From: Nicotiana tabacum
Taxonomy: Eukaryota > Streptophyta > Magnoliopsida > Solanales > Solanaceae
DNA: 64,000 bases
Assembly (NCBI RefSeq): GCF_000715075.1
Contig: NC_134101.1
Coordinates: 197,490,103 to 197,554,102, forward strand
Direction of reading: 5' to 3'
Shown: positions 44,978 through 58,500 of the stretch, piece by piece
How positions within the stretch are numbered: position 1 is the stretch's first letter
Layout: each line of letters begins with the position of its first letter
Translations under genes and position numbers: made by a program
The notes under the pieces: generated by a model
Told to the model about the DNA's origin: nothing
What the model saw: the letters and a program-made list of their open reading frames with translations, nothing else
The model's database searches: none

Positions 44978-45809
44978 AAGCCTGTTTGGCCAAGTTTCTT
45001 GGAGATCAAAAGCACTTTTTTGCTCAAAAAAGTACTTCTTGAAAATATTGAGATTTTTGGCCAAGATAAAAGAAGCTTTTGAGCAGCAGCAGAAGCAGTT
45101 TTTTAGCTTTTATGAAAAAGCTATGAATTTTAGATTCTTCTAAGAAGCAGAAGCAGAAAATCAATTTATTCAAGACAAAAATATCCTTTCAATAAATTTA
45201 TATTTTTTAAATTATCCAATTAATTTAAATTTTTTCGTTTCCTTGTTTTTTCTACCATACCTTTCTTCTCTTTTTTATTTTCATCATTTTTTGTTCTCTT
45301 TCTCCTATTCCTCTTTGGAATATTCTCTCTATTATAAATAGATCTCTTTTTTTAAATAGTGATTTATATGAGTAGATTTTCAATTTTTATTGAATGATGT
45401 ATTTTGACATATTTATATCATTATGTAAATATAAATGATAAGTAATACCATGTAGCCAATATTATTTCTTTATAGCTATATTTATATTAATTGAATTTTT
45501 AGTTTATATTGTTACTTTATGTTTTATATTTTAGTTGAATTTCTTTATAATAAATATTTAAATTCATACCTATTTTAAATAATACTAATTACAACCTGAA
45601 TCTTTAATGTCCTTTTTTGTAATTTGATATTCAAAAGTACTTTTTTGGAAAGATTGGCCAAACATAATTTGCTTACAAAATGCATTACTCAAATGAATTG
45701 GCCAAACACAAACTGCTACTTTGTAAGAGTACTTCTTCGAAAAGCACTTTTGAACAAAAGTACTTTTTAAAAATAAATAGTTTTTGGCAGCTTCACCAAA
45801 TGGGCTCTG
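44978..45809. mobile_element. MITE-like insertion inside Gypsy-E integrase
   Basis: AT-rich, non-coding DNA of about 830 bp interrupts integrase. The left end AAAGCCTGTTTGGCCAAG and the inverted right end AGAGCCCATTTGGTGAAG agree at 13 of 18 positions, and both ends carry AAAAGCACTTTT/AAAAGTACTTTT subterminal sequence. I see no transposase and no target-site duplication; integrase sequence corresponding to some 22-27 bases is missing at the junction. The ends resemble hAT-type MITEs of Solanaceae (inference). Confidence 0.7.
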
Positions 45810-46479
45810 AGTGGACCGACAATCTGAGTGGACCATTCAGATCTTGGAGGATATGTTTAGGGCATGCGCTATTGATTTCGGAGACCAGTGGGACCAATTT
45901 CTACCTCTAGCGGAGTTCGCCCACAACAACGGCTATCAGTCTAGTATCCAGATAGCTCCATATGAGGTATTAAATGAGAGGCGATGTCGTTCTCCGATTG
46001 GATGGTTCGAGCCCGAAGAGGCTAGGTTATTGGGCATATACTTGGTTCATGATGCTTTGAAGAAGGTGAAGTTGATTCAGGAAAGGTTTCGCACAGCTCA
46101 GTCCAGACAGAAGAGTTATGCAGATTAAAAGATTCGTGAAGTGGTTTTCATAGAGGGAGAGAAGGTTCTTCTTAGAGTTTCACCCATGGAGGGTATGATG
46201 AAGTTCAGGAATAAGGGCATGTTGAGCCCGAGGTTGATTGGACCTTTTGAGTTGCTGGAGAGAGTTGGCGAAGGTTCTTATAGACTTGCTTTGCCTCCTA
46301 GTGTTTTGAGAGTTCATATGGTATTCCATGTTTCTATGCTTCCGAGATATAATGAATATAATTCCTATGTTTTGGACTTCAGCACAATACAGTTAGATGG
46401 AAATCTGGCTTATGAGGAGGAGCCGGCAGCCATTTTGGATCGACAGGTTCGGAAGGGTCTAAAGATATTACATCAGTGA
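45810..46479 (+). pseudogene. Gypsy-E integrase C-terminal part
   Basis: Integrase resumes with DRQSEWTIQILEDMFRAC (catalytic Glu region), FLPLAEFAHNNGYQSSI and RCRSPIGWFEPEEARLLG to a TAA at 46,126-46,128. It continues at 46,141-46,479 with KVLLRVSPMEGM, RLIGPFELLERVGEGSYRL and HMVFHVSMLPRY, the GPF/Y module. It aligns with Gypsy-B 15,250-14,603. Confidence 0.87.
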
Positions 46480-46610
46480 AGGTGCAGTGGAGAGGTCAAT
46501 TAGTCGAGGAGGAGCAGTGGAAGACCGAGCATGATACGTGGAGAAGATATCCTTATCTTTTTGGCACTTAAAGTATGACTATAAACTCGTTCGAGGATAA
46601 AATTTTATTT

Positions 46611-46623
46611 AGGAGAGGAAGAA
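46611..46623 (+). other. Gypsy-E polypurine tract
   Basis: The purine run AGGAGAGGAAGAA immediately precedes the 3' LTR. Confidence 0.8.
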
Positions 46624-48690
46624 TGTAACGACTCGGCCGGTCGTTTTGTGAATTTGAGCATTGTTTATCCATTTGATGATTTTCGCATGATTAGTTGTTG
46701 TTTTGTAACTTGGGGAGGGGGGATGGTTGTTGGTTACGAGAAGGCTTCAGAGTGAATTGGAACACTTAGTTCCATTGTTAGAAGCTTAAGTTATGGAAGT
46801 TGACCAAGGTTTGACTTTTGTGTTAACGGTCTCAGATTCGTGTTTTGATGGTTCCAATAGGTTTGTATGATGATTTTGCACTTAGGCGTATGCCCGTATT
46901 TAGATCTGGAGGTTCCTAGGATGATTTGGCTCTTTTACCGAAGGTTGGCAATTTGAAGGTTTAGAAATTTCATAAGTTTGACCATGGGTTGACTTTAAGA
47001 CTATAGGATTTGGATTGTTGTTCCGGGATATGGAATAGGTTCATTTTATCATTTCGAACATGTGTGTAAAAATTGGTCTCATTCGAGTTGATTTGGTAGG
47101 AATCGGACGCGTGTTTGTGAATATTAAAGTTCTTGAGTCTCAAGGCTTGCATGATGCATTTTGGTATTTAATTCGTGATATCGGATGTTATTTTGATATT
47201 CTGATCTTGCGAGTGAGTTCGTATGAGATTTATATACTTGTGTGGATGTTTGGTGTGGTACCCAAGGAGCAGATTGATTTCGGACTAGTTTGGTGAAGCT
47301 TCAGTTTTGATGGTGCCTCAAACCTAGCATTTGCGTTGTTGGGGCAGTAAATGCCATCTTTGCATTTGCAAATCCGCAATTGCAAAGGGGTCCGCATTTG
47401 CGACACTTGGTCACATTTGGGATCTTCATTGTCGCAGTTGCAATATCACAAGCGGAGGGATTCAATTTGCTTTTGCGAGCCATTTATCACATTTGCAAGG
47501 CTCATAATTGTGAACCCCCGGTTGCAATTGCGATCTCCGCAACTTAACATTTAGAAGGGATTTCGGGACTTGGACCCATTTTGTCATATTTTGAGCCCTA
47601 GACTTAGAGAGGACCGATTTTTGAAGAGGATTTTCACACAAGACAATTAGGTAAATAATTTTTACTTGATTTTGATATTATATCTTGATTTTCTATGTAT
47701 TTTTACACCTAAATCATGGAATTTGGAAAGATTTTAGGGGGGTTTTGACTATATTTTGAGAAATAAAAATTGGGAATTTGAGGGTCGATTTGGACTTGAT
47801 TTCGGAATCTAATCATATATTTAGACTTGTGTGGTTATGGGTAGTTGGGATCTACCCTTTGACTTAGGTTTTGACTGTGTGGGCATGGGGTTGACTTTTT
47901 GTTAACTTTGGGGATTGGGCAAAGATTGGACGTTATTGATTGGAATTCATTCCTATAGCATTGTTTGATGTTATTGAGTTATTTTGGCTAGATTTGAGTC
48001 GGGCGGAGGTATTTTTTAGAGGAAAGGTTATATTAGAGGATTGATTTGTGCTTATTAGGGTAAGTATCTTGCATAACCTTGTGTGAACGAAAACTCCTTA
48101 GGATTTGGTCTTATTTGTCTTTTTGTGTTAAGTGAAAAGTAATGTGTACGTGATGTGGTTTATGACTGGATTGACCTAAGGCTATTAATATGCCTTAATT
48201 TGATTATATGCTTTATATAAACATGCTTAATCACTTTGTGACTACATTAACTTGATTGCTACAATTGATTTAGCCGTAGTCATGCTTAATATGTTGAACA
48301 TCCATCCATATTTTTTTATTATTATCATGTCCTTGTACACCTTATTGATAAATTATGGGCTCATATCTTTGATGGAAATTTGGCATATTGCTTTGTGTTG
48401 ATTTTGGAACATACGGATATTTTGGGCGGATTGATTGGGTGTTGACACAAGATCTTTGTCATGCGATTGTGATTATTATTATGCACATTTGGCGAATCAA
48501 GGGTGGCATTCTCGAGTTTGCACAGGTGGCGATCTTGATCATGCGCATGTGGCAAAATAAGGATGATATTTCTTGATCATGCGCATGTGGCAAAATAAGG
48601 ATGTCATTCTTGATGATGTTTAAGTGATGGTTTGAGGGTGATTTTCTTGATGATATCCATGTGACGTGATATTTTTATTTAACAAGTTGC
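46624..48690 (+). repeat. Gypsy-E 3' LTR, truncated
   Basis: It begins TGTAACGACTCGGCCGG and follows the 5' LTR until AACAAGTTGC at 48,681-48,690 (35,168-35,177 in the 5' LTR). The last ~640 bp are missing, and a ~40 bp deletion lies just before the end. CGCATTTGCG/GCAATTGCAA-like motifs recur at 47,330-47,540. Confidence 0.85.
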
Positions 48691-49559
48691 TACTCCATGG
48701 TTAATTTGCAGGATATATGCAAGAATGTAAGAAATCACCAAGAAGCCTAGCAGCCATTTCAAAAAGAAATTAAATTAAATATGAGGCAAATTGAAGAAGA
48801 AACAAAATTTAGCGGGGCGGGTGGACGGGTATAAATTCAGGGAAGGGCAGGTTGAAAATTTGTGGGAAGGCAGAATCTTGCACCGCCCACACCACTTGCC
48901 ATCCCTACAATACTAACCATAATTAAAAGTAGTAAGGATTGAACCACAATAAGTTCGTCAGCAAGGCTTATTCATGTGACACTGAGCACCGGGATGAGGG
49001 GTTGTTTGTAAATGGTGGCAGTACCAACTCAATTAGCCATAATGACTTCTTTTAGTCGATCGAATAGAACAAACGTATTGTAACATATTTTATATGACAT
49101 CACAGACAAGCAAAGTACACAGAACAAATTTTATATGAAAGACAACAGAGATGAGAATCTTGATCCTCAGCACATTTCCACAGCTTGCTGGAGTTTGCAC
49201 TGTGTGACCATCACAACCAAGCAACACACAATCACTTGCAACGACACCACCTGCAAATGGTAAAACTTTCTCTACCACCATGCAACTTATCTTGGCTATG
49301 GTGAGATGAGTTTGTGTAGTATGGATTGACGTTACACTAACCACTTCCTAGTCCCGCTAACCCAAAAACAGAAACAGATCTGTAAAGAATTAATAACACA
49401 TTTCCAGTGACTGTTTCTAACTCAAATTTTGAGGTACAGACAGTTTCAGGTTCAGCATGCACAAAACCGAGAAAAGGCTGTAATTGACCAAGTGTGTGCA
49501 GAGATAGAACTCATTAACTTGCAGTTGTATTTTGCACATTGCTTGTGTGGGAGAAAGAG
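48691..49559. other. Region downstream of syntaxin gene; likely holds its 3' UTR
   Basis: Bases ~49,350-49,559 directly follow the syntaxin stop codon on the minus strand and probably include the 3' UTR; I see no clear polyadenylation signal. Bases 48,817-48,908, complement TAGGGATGGCAAGTGG, then G/C-rich sequence, resemble a hAT-type MITE end without a partner. A minus frame of 84 codons at 49,344-49,090 (FAGGVVASDCVLLGCDGH) is not recognised. Confidence 0.45.
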
Positions 49560-52500
49560 TCAAGCCCCCTTGTTGCTATTCCATGGCTTGAGCACGCCAA
49601 CAACGATGACTGCAACGATTATCAGAAGGATGATGATGGCGATGCACATCCATTTTCTTGAGTTCCTTTGTAGTGACTTTGCCTTTTGTAGAGCAGTATT
49701 CCCTGATTGCACATGGTCTACTGCAGCTGAAACCTGAAATTTGGATTCTCAAGCAATGAGGAAAGAAAACATAAACATAGGGTAGGATTCATACAAGAAT
49801 AATGCATTTTAATTGGATTGTCAAGCAATGAGGAAAAAAAAATAAAAAGACAGAAGATTTAAGATATGCAAAAGAAGAAAGAGTAGGTACCAGGGTGAGG
49901 GTCATACTAGGTAATGAATTTCAATTGGAATGTCAAGCAATGAGGAAATGAAACAAAAAGATAGAGAAAATATAAAATGCAAGAGAAAAAAGAAAAAAGA
50001 AAAAAAGGATCTGTATCAGAGTAGTCATACAAGATAATGAATTTCAGTACCTGTGATTCTATATTGTCAAGCATGTCCCCTTGAGCATCAACCAACACTG
50101 CCATATCCAAGAATATCTGCATTAAAGAAAACAATGAATTTCAAACCGGATATCACTGCCTGTTTTTCCTCTTTTCTATCAGGCCATAATGGCATCATCA
50201 CTTCCAACAATGCCTGTCACCTTCCAGATAACTATGGAACTCCTTCACTTCAATGATTTTATATCATTGGGAGTGAATAAACAATGACGTTATACTGAAC
50301 ACAGATGATATCGGAAACATATGGTAGGAGGGACCATGTTAAGCACTCTGAACTCATGTTTAGTCCACAGTTAGATGATATAAAATTAAATATGTTGAAT
50401 TTTGTGACCATCTCTTCTAAAAGCTTAAGCTGTTAGAGAGGGTACATTTTTATTTAATTAATTATATTCTTAGCATGTGCCCTTTACGTGAAGGCTTGAT
50501 TCTTTTTAAAGTTAAGCAATGTGGTCCTTTCAATAATGCGTTGCGCTGAGACTTGAAACCAGGACCTCAGTTTTCTCTAATACACGTTGAATTGTGTAAC
50601 CATCTCATCCAAAAACTTAAGCTGTTAGAGAAGGTATACCATTTATTACTTAATTATATTTTCAACAGAATTGAACAAAAATAATTCTAATTTTTCATCT
50701 ACTTTCCTGTGTTCCTTGTCCCTTCTCTTTCCCCCCTTTCTTGACAATGAGGGATTTTCGAGCAAATTTTGCTGTTATTCTGTCCCTCGTCATAGGGACA
50801 CTTGTCATACCTGTTGCAACTCAAGAAGCTTCCTCTCTAGCTCTCTGACTGCATCATGACGCTCTTGAATTTCTGCTAGGGTATCCATTATCTGCAAAAC
50901 AGTAACATTGACAAGTGGCACATTAGCGTCGTAGTTGGTGAAACTAAACTGCTAGATAACAGAGCAAGAGGGATAAAGGCTACAGTTTGCATAACTTCAT
51001 TCCAATGAAATAATGAAGAGGGAAAAATAAAAATTTGTCCAGCAAGGAAGAGCAACTGCTTATCGTTACAATTGATTATATATGAAGACCGGTGGCCAAA
51101 ATATGACATATTACCAAAATAATGCTATGTTTTGAAGCCTCACCGATGACCAACCAAATAACTCCCTCCCACTGCTATCTGATGTTTACTTCTGCATGCA
51201 GTTGTAACTAATTGCCTACCTCTCTAACCCCTACATCTTTTGACCCAGCAACAGTTTTACATATATGTAGCAGAAAATGTGGTTCGATTACGATGTATTA
51301 CTTTACTGTTTTTGATCAGTAATCTGCTGCTATACTACTTCAAGCACATGACACTGGTCTGGCAATAGCAGCCTGAGGGTTAAAGAGACCTTAGTCAACT
51401 AGGCAAATTATCCTGCTTAGAAATTTTGTGAAAGGGTTGACAGTATAAGATGCTACAGCAGTGTGGAAATCACTCCTTGTTTCTTATTCTACCCAAGTCA
51501 AATCATCCCTCCTATTTTTAAGGTTTTTGAATGAGTCTATTCCTTTATGATGGTTCCAACAAGTGAGAAAGAAAAAAATAATTTTCTTTTCTTTTGTTTT
51601 CACAGGGAGAGTACAGCATAGCATCCGAGAGAAAGGAAAATATAAATGGAATTGAAACAACAATAACAATAAACTTAGTGTAATCCCACAAGTGGGGTCT
51701 GGGGAGGGTAGTGTGTACCTTGCGAAGGTAAAGAGGTTTCTGATAGACCCTTGGATCAAGGATTGAAGAAAATAAGCAGTAACAACAAATAGTAACAACA
51801 TTAAGATAAGATGATAAGATGATCGAAGCGAAAGAAACAGAAATCTAAGAATAAGAAAATATGAAAATACTACTAATACTACTGGTATGGGACATAGAAA
51901 TGTTTGACTACCTACTAATCTTCTACTCTAATTCTCGACCTCCATGTCCTCCTATCATGTCCTTGGTATGCTGCAGTAGCGTCATGTCCTTCTTAATCAC
52001 CTCCCCCAATACTTTTTTGGCCTACCTCTACCTCTACCTCTCCTCAAGCCCACCATAGTTATCCTCTCATACCTGCTCATTGGGGCATATGTGTGCCTCC
52101 TCACATGCCCGTACCATCTCAAGCTAGCTTCCCGCATCTTGTCCACCACAGAGGCCACTCCCACCTTAATCTATTATCTCCTAGGATGCCCACATGTCCA
52201 TCTCAGCATCCTCATTTCTGCTACTCGCATCTTCTGGACATGGGAGTTCTTTACTGGCCAACACTCCACCCCATACAACATAGTCGGTCTAACCACCACT
52301 CTATAGAACTTACCTTTAAATCTTGATGGCACATTCTCGTCACACAAAACACCAAATGCGAACCTCCATTTCATCCACCCCGCACCAATATGATGTGTGA
52401 CATCATCGTCAATCTCCTTATTACCTTGGATTACCGACCCCGGGTGCTTAAAACTTCCTCTCATAGGGATGACTTGCGTAACAAGGGGTGTGAGAGTTAT

Positions 52501-55500
52501 ATGTACGGATACAGATACGAAGGTAAGAAATTATTTTATTTGAATTATTTGATGGTGAGAAAATATTACGGCTGCTTAACAGAGGGGCAAGAGGCTTCCC
52601 CTGGGAAGTTATTGATTCCATTACCGAACCAAAAAAAAATTATTCCCCAATCCTATCTTACCAATCAGCTCAATCTTTTTTCCTTCTTGCTAAAACTGTG
52701 AAACTATTCCTGTATCAATAAACTGCTGACATGGTAAGAATTGGTGGGAGGGGAGAGAGAAAGCATCAGGGCCCTCAAGGATGTTACTCATGAAAACCTA
52801 CTTAAATATCCGATTATATGTAAATGAACAGAACTCAAACAGCAGTAGATGGTATAGGGAGGTCCTAATTGACCATAACCCAGGAAATTCAAACAGAAAC
52901 CTAGAGTGGTCAACTTTACAAGCATAACCACCATATGCCCCAATCCATTTAGAAAACGCTAGTTAAAGCATGATATCTTGAACCTTCGTCATATGTGAAT
53001 TAACACTAGGACACCACTGTGAAGCTACTGACGAAGAGGATAGTATAAACAGCTGAGCAGGTTCATACCTGTCCTCGCCCTTGTTCTCGAATAGCTTTCT
53101 GGAATATCTGCTCACTGTCCCCAGTCTCTATCAACCGATCAATTGTCTGCGTGAAGTGGAAAATAAAGGGGGAAAATTAGATGTGCACAAAAAGCATTAC
53201 TAGCATTTTCAAGAATTCAAAAGTACTACATAGCTTCACCTCTTCATCAGCTCGATTGCCCGTCACTGTCATACACACCAAAAGCAAATAGTTACAATTA
53301 TGAAAATCCTTACGTAACTGATACAGAAATTCAAATCTAGGAGTTCTTAACACCTGTGTATACACGCCTTTCAACAACCTCACGATATTCTTGGTGGATG
53401 TTCTCTCGTAATGTCTGTAAGCATATTTTATCAGCAAAATTGAAAAGCAAGCAAACCCCAGAAGAGAGAGCCATTTCTAATGCAGCTGACATACCTGAAA
53501 CTCGGACATTTTATCTTTGAACTTTTTTTTCAATGAACTGCAATCAAAGATAACAGGCCGAGTTCACTCATTGACCATATGTGTAATAGGCGAATAACTG
53601 AGAATCTGAATTGTTGGAACAGAAGGGAAGCATGATAAAAGGCATAATTACTCTGCTTCATTTTTTCTGACACATTAAGCACTATGACAAACTGTAAGAT
53701 ACTGATTTCTGTGTTTTAAGAACTCACATTTGCTTCTTCTCAAAAAAAAAAAAAAGAACTCACATTTGCTTCTTTACGAGCATATAAATTGGTCATTACT
53801 TTTGTAGTTTGAGTCAAAAGGTGATGTTCGTGTAAGTCAGATATGCACTCTTGACAAGGCAAAAGCCAACCTGCGAATATGTTGCTAAGAAGAAGCAAAG
53901 AAAGAACATTTGATTGTGTATTGGTAATAGAGCAATTAGACTTTTAAGTAGTATGCGATAACTGTACTTCAAAGAGAAAAAGAGCATAGCATGCAGTTTT
54001 ACCGACAAATGCATGGCAACAATCTAATTCTATCCTCAAACTTATCCACTGTCTGACCCAATACATAGTTTTATGCCAGCAGACATTATTTCATCCATTT
54101 AAATAAGTTATTCAGAGATACCCACCCAAGAATGTCAAAATAACACCAAGGTGTGACCATATCAGAAAAGAAACAACTATTGAGTAGACAAAGGATATGT
54201 AAGGACTCAAAATTACACTGTTGTTGCCGTTCTTGATCTGTCAACAGCTGATCCTTTACCACATCCTGGTTTGCTTCTATTGGCCAGATTCTACAATGTA
54301 AGAAAATAGATCATAGCCATAAGAAAACACAAAAGTATTAGAACCGAGAGATGAAAGAATTTTTCTTTTGGGATAAGGCGAGACGAAAGCATCTAATCTT
54401 ACTCACTTCTTTGTCAAGTTCCTCAATCTTTAATTTGATGAATCGAGCTACTTTGCTAACTTCATCAACATCTTTTTCCATTCGCTGCTTAATTGCTGCA
54501 TATACAATCTCATCACTTAGGAATGCCTACTTAAAAATAATTATAAACACGTTTTGAACATGAGTAAGAGAAGACATATACAATCCCATCACTTAGGAAT
54601 GCCTACTTAAAAATAATTATTTACATGTTTTATACATGAGTAAGAGAAGCAAACAAAGACGATTTTTCCAAACAAATAGAAAAAGTAGACGTAAGAAAAA
54701 AGTGCTTTTAAGCTGGTTTGACCAACTTTTAAGCCAATCCAAACACCCCCTCAGTGCAACTTATTCCTCCTCCATTTGCTGCTCCTTATTTGTTATAACT
54801 TAAAAGATCTTTCAACACAAAATAGAACCTATATCTTTCAATAATTAGGACAAAGCACTACTCTCGTTGATCGCTTGTGTAAATAGATTAGACTTGACAT
54901 GTCATATATAAAAGTGTATATAATTGTTCCCCCATCGAAAAATGTAATAAAAGTGCATAGTGGAGCGTGAACATACGAAACGTAAGACATCTACCTTCAG
55001 GCAATCTCTCGATTCTTTCTCCAGTATCTCTTATTCCTCACAAGGTATCAGAGCTAAGTGATAAATTAATCATTGTGCATTAATTAGTGACCTCTAAGAG
55101 AAAAAATAGTGTCACTGTGTAATTGTTGACAGCCGTGAAAGTTATCCCAGGTGTCTTTGTCTTTGTGCATATTAAGCATAACACTATCACAAAAATTGGG
55201 CCCTTCTTACAAGCACAATATGAGAAGCCACACAGCAACTAGAGATAAGTGTGGCATCACGTTGTCTTAATTCCCAAGTTCCGGCAACGAGGTTCTTTCC
55301 AGTTTTCTAGCTTATTAGTGGTCGAATAATGCCTCCAATTTCACCCCATACAAGATTTGGCAGACTCTAGGACCAGAACCATAGCCCCAAATAGGAAGTT
55401 TAGTTCTTCTATGAAAAATGCTATGCTTTGTCAATAACTTAACCCCTAGGAAAAATAATTCAACCCATTAGTTCTCCTGTCCACAAGAACCATACTATCT

Positions 55501-58500
55501 GTCAGTGTTGTGCAAAAACCAAACACCAGGAAGTAGATCAGAGCTCGGCGACCAAGCCTCAAAAAATTCTCCGGCGGAAACGGACCCACGCGCTCTCAAG
55601 CGCCGCCGGAAGAATTTTTTTGGCGAAGTTCCGACGTCCACGAGTTAGCGCGTGAGGCTATTTTCGGCCAAATTTTGGGAAAATTTCTTCAGAACAGTCT
55701 CTTCTCCTCGCAAATTCGAGCCTACCCATCCAATTAAAATCAAATTCCGACCACTTTTATATTTTTCCGGCTTGAAGAGTGAGTTTTCCGGTGAGAATAG
55801 TAATTCCCAGAAAATTTCTGCTTTTTCCGGCGCAATAGTATAATGGCATTCGTATTAGAAGCCTTTAACTCACAATCCGTTGGATCCAATGCATTGCATC
55901 CAATCCAGATGGTTTTTTTATCGGATTATATTAAGTTCCTTCAGTACAAAGTATGTAAACAGACATTTTCAGGGATAGCTTCCGTTGTTCAAACAGATAG
56001 TTGCTTGACTTGTGTCTCTCAATCTTCAACCTCTGAGTCTTGAGTCATTGATTCAGGTGCATCTCATCATATTTCTGGTAACAAATCTCTTTTCACTACT
56101 ATTTCATGTTCTCAATCTCTCCCAACAGTCACAATGGCCAACGAGTCTCAAATCATGGCAACTGGAATAGGTCAAGCAAGCCCACTTCCTTCCTTACCTT
56201 TAGATTCAGTTCTTTATGTTCCCCGTAGTCTTTTTAATCTCATAGTCATTAGTCGCTTAGCCAAATCACTTAAATGTTCTGTTTTATTTCTTGATGACTT
56301 TGTTTTTATACAAAAACGTAGTACAGGGCGAATCATTGGTACCGGGCGTGAATCATATGGACTTTATTACATTATCCTTATAAAATCACATGGACTCACA
56401 TCTTGTCTTCCTTCAACTTGTCCTGTTACCGATTCACCAGATTTATTACATAAACGGTTGGTTGGGACATCCCAGTTTGTCAAAACATCAAAAAATGGTA
56501 CCTGGTTTATCTCACTTGTCCACTAGAGCGTGAGTCATGTCAGCTCGGTAAGCATACCCGCTTCCATTTCCTTCGGCGTCTTGATAATCGAGCAGAGTCA
56601 CATTTTACTTTAGTCCATTCAGATGTTTGGGGTCCTAATCGGGTCAGTTCTACTTTAGAATTCTGCTACTTTGTCAGTTTCATTGATGATTATTCCAGGT
56701 GCACTTGTATATTTTTGATGAAAAATCGATCTGAGTTGTTTTCTATTTTCCAGACCTTCCACGCTGAAATTCAAAATCAATTTGAGGTATATATCTGCAC
56801 ATTTCGTAGTGATAATGCCCTAGAGTATTTGTCTTCCCCATTTCAGCAGTTTATGAACTCTCATAGGATTATTCATCAAACATCTTGTCCGTACACATCT
56901 CAATAAAATGGGGAAGCTGAAAGAAAGAATAGACATCTTATTGAAATTGCTCGTACCCTACTCATACAATCTCATATTCTATTGCATTTTTGGGGGATGC
57001 AGTTCTTACATCTTGCTATCTTATTAATCGTATGTCATCTTCAGCTATCCAAAATTAAGTTTCATTCTCTATCATGTTTCCCCACTTACCTTTGTTCTCT
57101 TTTCCACCCAGTGTCTTTGGAAGCACGTGTTTTGTTCATAACCTTACTCCAGAAAAAGATAAGTTAGCTCTTCGTGCTCTTAAGTGCGTAATCCTGGGTT
57201 ACTCGAGAACGCAAAAGAGGTATCGATGCTATTCTCCTAACCTCAACCGGTATCTTATGTCCACTGATGTTACCTTCTTTGAAACCCAATCATACTTCAC
57301 AGGCCCAGGTAATCACTTAGATATTTCTGAGGTGCTACCAGTTTCATCTTTTGGAGATTCAGTCACTATCTCCCATTCATCTTCCTCTACAACTCCAGCT
57401 CCACCACCTATAGCTCCAGTTCTACCACTTATATACCTAGTCCAGTTTAACCATCTGCAACTCCACCACTCTTGACTTATCATCACCGTCCACGTTCAAC
57501 ATCAGGCCCAAGTGATTCACGTCCTGCATCAGATTCTGCACCTACTGCGGACTTGTCTCCTCTCAGTCAACCAATTGCACTCCGCAAAGGTGTACGATCC
57601 ACTCTTAATCCTAATCTTCATTATGTCATTTTAAGTTATTATCGTCTGTCATCACCTCATTATGCTTTTATATCATCTTTGTCCACTGTTTCTATCCCTA
57701 AGTCTACAGGTGAGGCACTATTTCATCCAAGATGGAGACAAACTACGATTGACGAGATGTCTGCTGTACATGCGAGTGGCACTTGGGAGCTTGTTCCCCT
57801 TCCTTCAGGTAAGTCTGTTGTTGGTTGTCGTTGGGTTTATGCAGTCAAAGTCGGCCCGGATGGCCAGGTTGATCAGCTTAAGGCTCGTCTTGTTGAAAAA
57901 GGATACACTCAGATTTTTGGGCTTGATTATAGTGACACTTACTCTCCTGTGGCTAAAGTAGCATATGTTCGTCTCTTTTTGTCCATAGTTGTTGTACGTC
58001 ATTGGCCTCTTTATCAGTTAGACATTAAGAATGTTTTTCTCCACGGTGATCTTGAGGAAGAAGTTTATATGGAGCAACCACCTGGCTTTGTTGCTCAGGG
58101 GGGTCTAGTGGTCTTGTATGCCGATTGCGCAGGTCACTATATGGTTTGAAACAGTCCCCTCGAGCTTGGTTTGGTAAGTTAAGCACTATTATTCGGGATT
58201 TCGGCATGACTCGTAGTGAAGCTAATCACTTTGTGTTTTATCGGCATTCTGCTCTTAATCTGTGTATTTATCTGGTGGTTTATGTTGATGATATTGTTAT
58301 TACTGGTAATGATCAGTGTGGTATTACTAATCTGAAGCAGCATCTCTTTCAGCACTTCCAGACTAAGGATCTGGGCAGATTGAAGTATTTTCTAGTTATT
58401 GAGGTCGCTCAATCTAGCTCAGGTATTGTTATTTCACAGCGGAAGTATGCCTTAGACATTCTTGAGGAGACTGGAATGATGGGCTGCAGACCTGTTGACA

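Larger units (their letters stand above)
33025..48690 (+). mobile_element. Gypsy-E, chromovirus LTR retrotransposon, split by insertions
   Basis: 5' LTR 33,025-35,813, primer site, the start of gag (to 36,285), then foreign Copia sequence to 43,433, then the end of reverse transcriptase, RNase H, integrase, polypurine tract and a truncated 3' LTR to 48,690. Domain sequences closely resemble Gypsy-B's. The middle of gag, protease and most of reverse transcriptase are missing, so insertion was accompanied or followed by deletion. The left flank AGGGT (33,020-33,024) has no partner because the right end is lost. Confidence 0.85.

Noticed and set aside
49090..49344. Minus-strand 84-codon ORF downstream of the syntaxin stop as a separate gene or extra exon
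   Set aside because: The syntaxin reading frame ends at 49,560 with a normal KPW tail. No splice signals or recognised domain support this frame.
52390..52701. Plus-strand 103-codon ORF
   Set aside because: It begins inside the antisense of the RTE LINE and runs into unrelated intron sequence.
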